Assembly: GCA_013398055.1 (NCBI GenBank)
Contig: VZRS01009482.1
Span: 155,229 to 219,228 of the forward strand
Origin: Ifrita kowaldi
Lineage: Eukaryota; Chordata; Aves; Passeriformes; Cinclosomatidae
Reading direction: 5' to 3'
Length of the DNA: 64,000 bases
The notes under the pieces were generated by a model. The model ran no database searches. It was not told the DNA's origin and saw nothing but the letters and a program-made list of their open reading frames with translations. Both the position numbers and the translations under genes were made by a program. Shown piece after piece: positions 61,694 through 64,000 of the stretch (its first letter is position 1; each line of letters starts with the position of its first letter).

Positions 61694-62686
61694 GCCAGAG
61701 TCCTCTTAAACCTCCTCGGCCTCCTGCATCTCTTCTGAGTAAGTCTCCTGCAGAAAATGAGAATCCTTTAATAGTCTTCGAAAATCCTGAAGGTCAGAGG
61801 TGCCAAGAAAATCCCAATGCTGTGATATGTCCTGTGCCAAAGCCAAGATCAAGAAGCAATCTCAGACCTGTGGTCAAAAGTACTGAAAGTAAGATAGGCA
61901 GTGGAGAAGAAGTGAACCAGTCTACTGCAAAACAGCAGCAACTTCCAATTCAGCAGTCACCTCTTCTAGATGACAGCTTACTAGACAATCACTTGGTGAT
62001 GGGCAGCATGAGTACAGAAAGGAGCCAAAATAGTATTGTTTCAAGGATCAAAGTTTTTGAATCCCAAGGAACAAATGATACCTCAGGATTATCAAAAAAG
62101 CCAGAAATTGCCCCTCGTTCATTCGTCCCAAGATCTGTTACTACAAAGAAACCAGTAGTTGCTCCAAAGCCAGGGGTAGGCAGAATTTCAGAAGACTGGG
62201 ATGCATGGACCGAAAGCAAATCAACACCTTCCAAGGAATTGCAGCTTCAGCCTGAATTAGTTGGGAGCAATGTTGTAACCAAACCTGAACTGCCAAAGAA
62301 GCCAAAACCCGGCCTTGTTAAAAGTAGCAGTAGTGATTTTCTTGATGTGAGGAGTGGATCAGTTACAGAAAACAGTGATGGACAAAAGAGATTCCCTGTT
62401 CCTGCTCCAAGGCCTCTTGTTCCTAAAAAGTCATGTTACCCAGAAAATCCTGCCCTTTCTTTGGCCTCACTAAAACCGGTTGCTGCTCCTCCACGGCCTT
62501 CTGTATCTGCCCAAGAAAAAGTTTTAAAGTCTCTGGGGGAACTGTCCCCTGCAACCGACTCGTCAGCACCTGCTTTGCAAAATAAACTAGATGTGGAAGG
62601 AGATCTGATCAGTTTTGATGATGATATTTTGCCCCTAAGTCCAGCTTGTGTAGTTAAAGATAGCATCAGTTCTGAAGCAGCAACAG
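61694..62686 (+). CDS. SH3D19: SH3D19 large coding exon 6, proline-rich region
   Basis: A 993-base exon encoding residues 174-504 of the long form, open throughout, ending at the donor acag|gtaaga in phase 1. It matches vertebrate SH3D19 closely. Recognisable blocks are RSQNSIVSRIKVFE, TKPELPKKPKPGL, PAPRPLVPKKS and DLISFDDDILP. PxxP ligands for SH3 domains occur at KPPRPP (179-184), PVPKPR (220-225), PKKPKPG and PAPRPLVP. In mammals SH3D19 is a cytosolic scaffold reported to link ADAM metalloproteases and endocytic or actin regulators through its C-terminal SH3 domains, which lie beyond this window. Met276 (61,999) and Met279 (62,008) align with the start of the known short human isoform. 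The acidic DLISFDDD at 477-484 is strongly conserved. The gene is cut off by the window edge after this exon. Confidence 0.96.
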
Positions 62687-63561
62687 GTAAGAAAAAAATT
62701 TTTAAACTGTCACTATGGTTATTCTTTGCAGGTGTATCCTGTGTGAGTTATGTCTACCTGTCTTGTCAGGGTTTATGTGTGTGTAAGAAACCTGGTTTTC
62801 CATTATGTCAAGATCACTATGAAATTACATGGATTTTGAGACTCAGGAGGTTTCAAGGCTATATAAATCCCAGACCTTGTCTGCTGGATATATTACGTGA
62901 TTACTAAAATAATGATAAAAGACTTGATGTTATATGCTAGACGTCACCTCCAGAATGTGTCACAGTTCTCTCTGGGGAACTTGGGACAGCTTATCTCTCA
63001 CTGTTTAATGTGACTCATTTATTTGCGTGCCTTAAGTTCTGTAGTGGAAACCTAGTCATCTGAAGAAGGAGCAGTGTTTGTGGCATGTAGGAGCACTCCT
63101 GATCAAACCATACTGGGGTAGTCTGTCCATCTCACCAATGCCTACTTATTTTCTTTGTCCCATCTTTCTATCTTGTCTTGTCACGTGACTGCATTCTTGT
63201 AACACAACTTCAGCTTCAGAGTGTTTTTAATAAATGAAAATAATTATTTCATGTGGATAGATCAATTACTAGAGCTGCATTCCTTTCATAAACCTTGCTT
63301 GATGTTATTAGGCACTTGGTGTCGGTTTTTTTAGTGCTGTTTTAGGTAGTTTAAGATACAGGTGGGTATTGGGCTGTCATTACATTTTATAGCAATAGGT
63401 TTTGCTCTCGTAATGTCCAAGTATGTCCTGCTTTAGCCCCATTACAATCCAGGGAGTGTTCTGTTTTAAAGCAGAGGGTGTGTCATACAAAATGCTTGTT
63501 TAAGGAACTAGCTTTAATTTTTAATTTTTATGACTTTTGGGGTTTTTTTTGACTCCATCTA
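62687..63561 (+). other. Start of intron 6 of SH3D19
   Basis: This follows the donor gtaaga. Reading through the donor stays open for 73 codons to a stop at 62,905-62,907, and an AATAAA lies at 63,229-63,234 (see findings). No further exon was recognised before the LTR. Confidence 0.7.
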
Positions 63562-64000
63562 TTGGGTTTGCATGGCCAGGTTTTGGTATTGGGGGGGCTA
63601 CAGGGGCAACTTTTCTGAGAAGCTGCCAGAAGCTTCCCCCATGTCTGACAGGTGGGAGGGATCCCATGCTGAAATAGGGGAAGAGTGTGGGAAGTGCTGA
63701 CGCCTTAGGGTTTAACTTTTATATTTTTCAAATCCTGTACTGCCTAGTGTGTAACTCTGAAGTTTCATGTGGCCTGTTAACTGCTGTTCTCTCATGCTGG
63801 TTAGACATAACAAACCTTCTCTAGTTTTGCTCTTCAAGGACACCTCAATTGTCCCAGGCCCCAAAATGTGTAAACGAAAAGCCTCTGAAGATGAGGGACA
63901 AACTTGGGGTAATTACATCATTAACTGAGGTTATAATTGGAGAATTAACCCTGACATGCAAATGGACCAAACTTATAAAAATGTGAAGAACCCATGACCC
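63562..64000 (+). mobile_element. Endogenous retrovirus LTR-like sequence (ERVL type), cut by window edge
   Basis: The block from 'tgggtttgcatggccagg' through 'gggggctacaggggcaac' and 'gaagctgccagaagcttccc' resembles the 5' part of avian ERVL-type LTRs. Later blocks ('gacctgacatgcaaatggac'-like, then 'cttataaaaatgtgaagaac') resemble the promoter end, with a TATA-like ttataaaa near 63,974. No viral coding sequence is seen in the window. It may be a solo LTR or the left end of a longer provirus. It lies in intron 6 in sense orientation. The left boundary is approximate. Confidence 0.55.

Overview
The window is nuclear DNA from a bird. No species can be named, but several sequence features support a neoavian bird. 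CR1 LINE fragments, most of them 5'-truncated, lie on both strands; one has the 'tcctgagt...ggaagagact' 3' tail seen in abundant neoavian CR1 copies. An avian ERVL-like LTR runs off the right edge. The intron-rich gene on the + strand aligns with vertebrate SH3D19 (SH3 domain-containing protein 19, also called EVE1/EBP).

Layout: 1-10,080 is 5' flank with no gene that I can support; it holds two CR1 copies and a TG microsatellite. From 10,080 to 11,250 is a GC- and CpG-rich promoter and first-exon island. Three single-N joins and an exact 179-bp duplication show that the assembly is wrong here. Intron 1 (about 10,631-52,126) is large and mostly unique AT-rich sequence with scattered CR1 copies and one MIR-like remnant. 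Short coding exons follow at 52,127, 59,184, 60,491 and 60,869. A 993-bp exon lies at 61,694-62,686. The rest of the gene, including the SH3 domains, lies to the right of the window.

The six exons have compatible splice phases (1, 1, 2, 0, 1, 1) and give one open frame of 504 codons. They make the proline-rich N-terminal half of a long SH3D19 isoform: an acidic start, a PPxY motif (residues 108-111), several PxxP motifs and a DLISFDDD motif (477-484). The recognised short-isoform start lies inside exon 6, at Met276 or Met279.

I found no operon, CRISPR array, RNA gene or novel defence-type system. The points most worth a second look are the misassembled first-exon island, a six-codon uORF that abuts the main frame, a NAGNAG acceptor at exon 6, a symmetric open 114-bp cassette-exon candidate, a frame-breaking 41-bp exon candidate, and a possible intronically terminated isoform. 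Homology calls are from memory of family sequences; no search was run.
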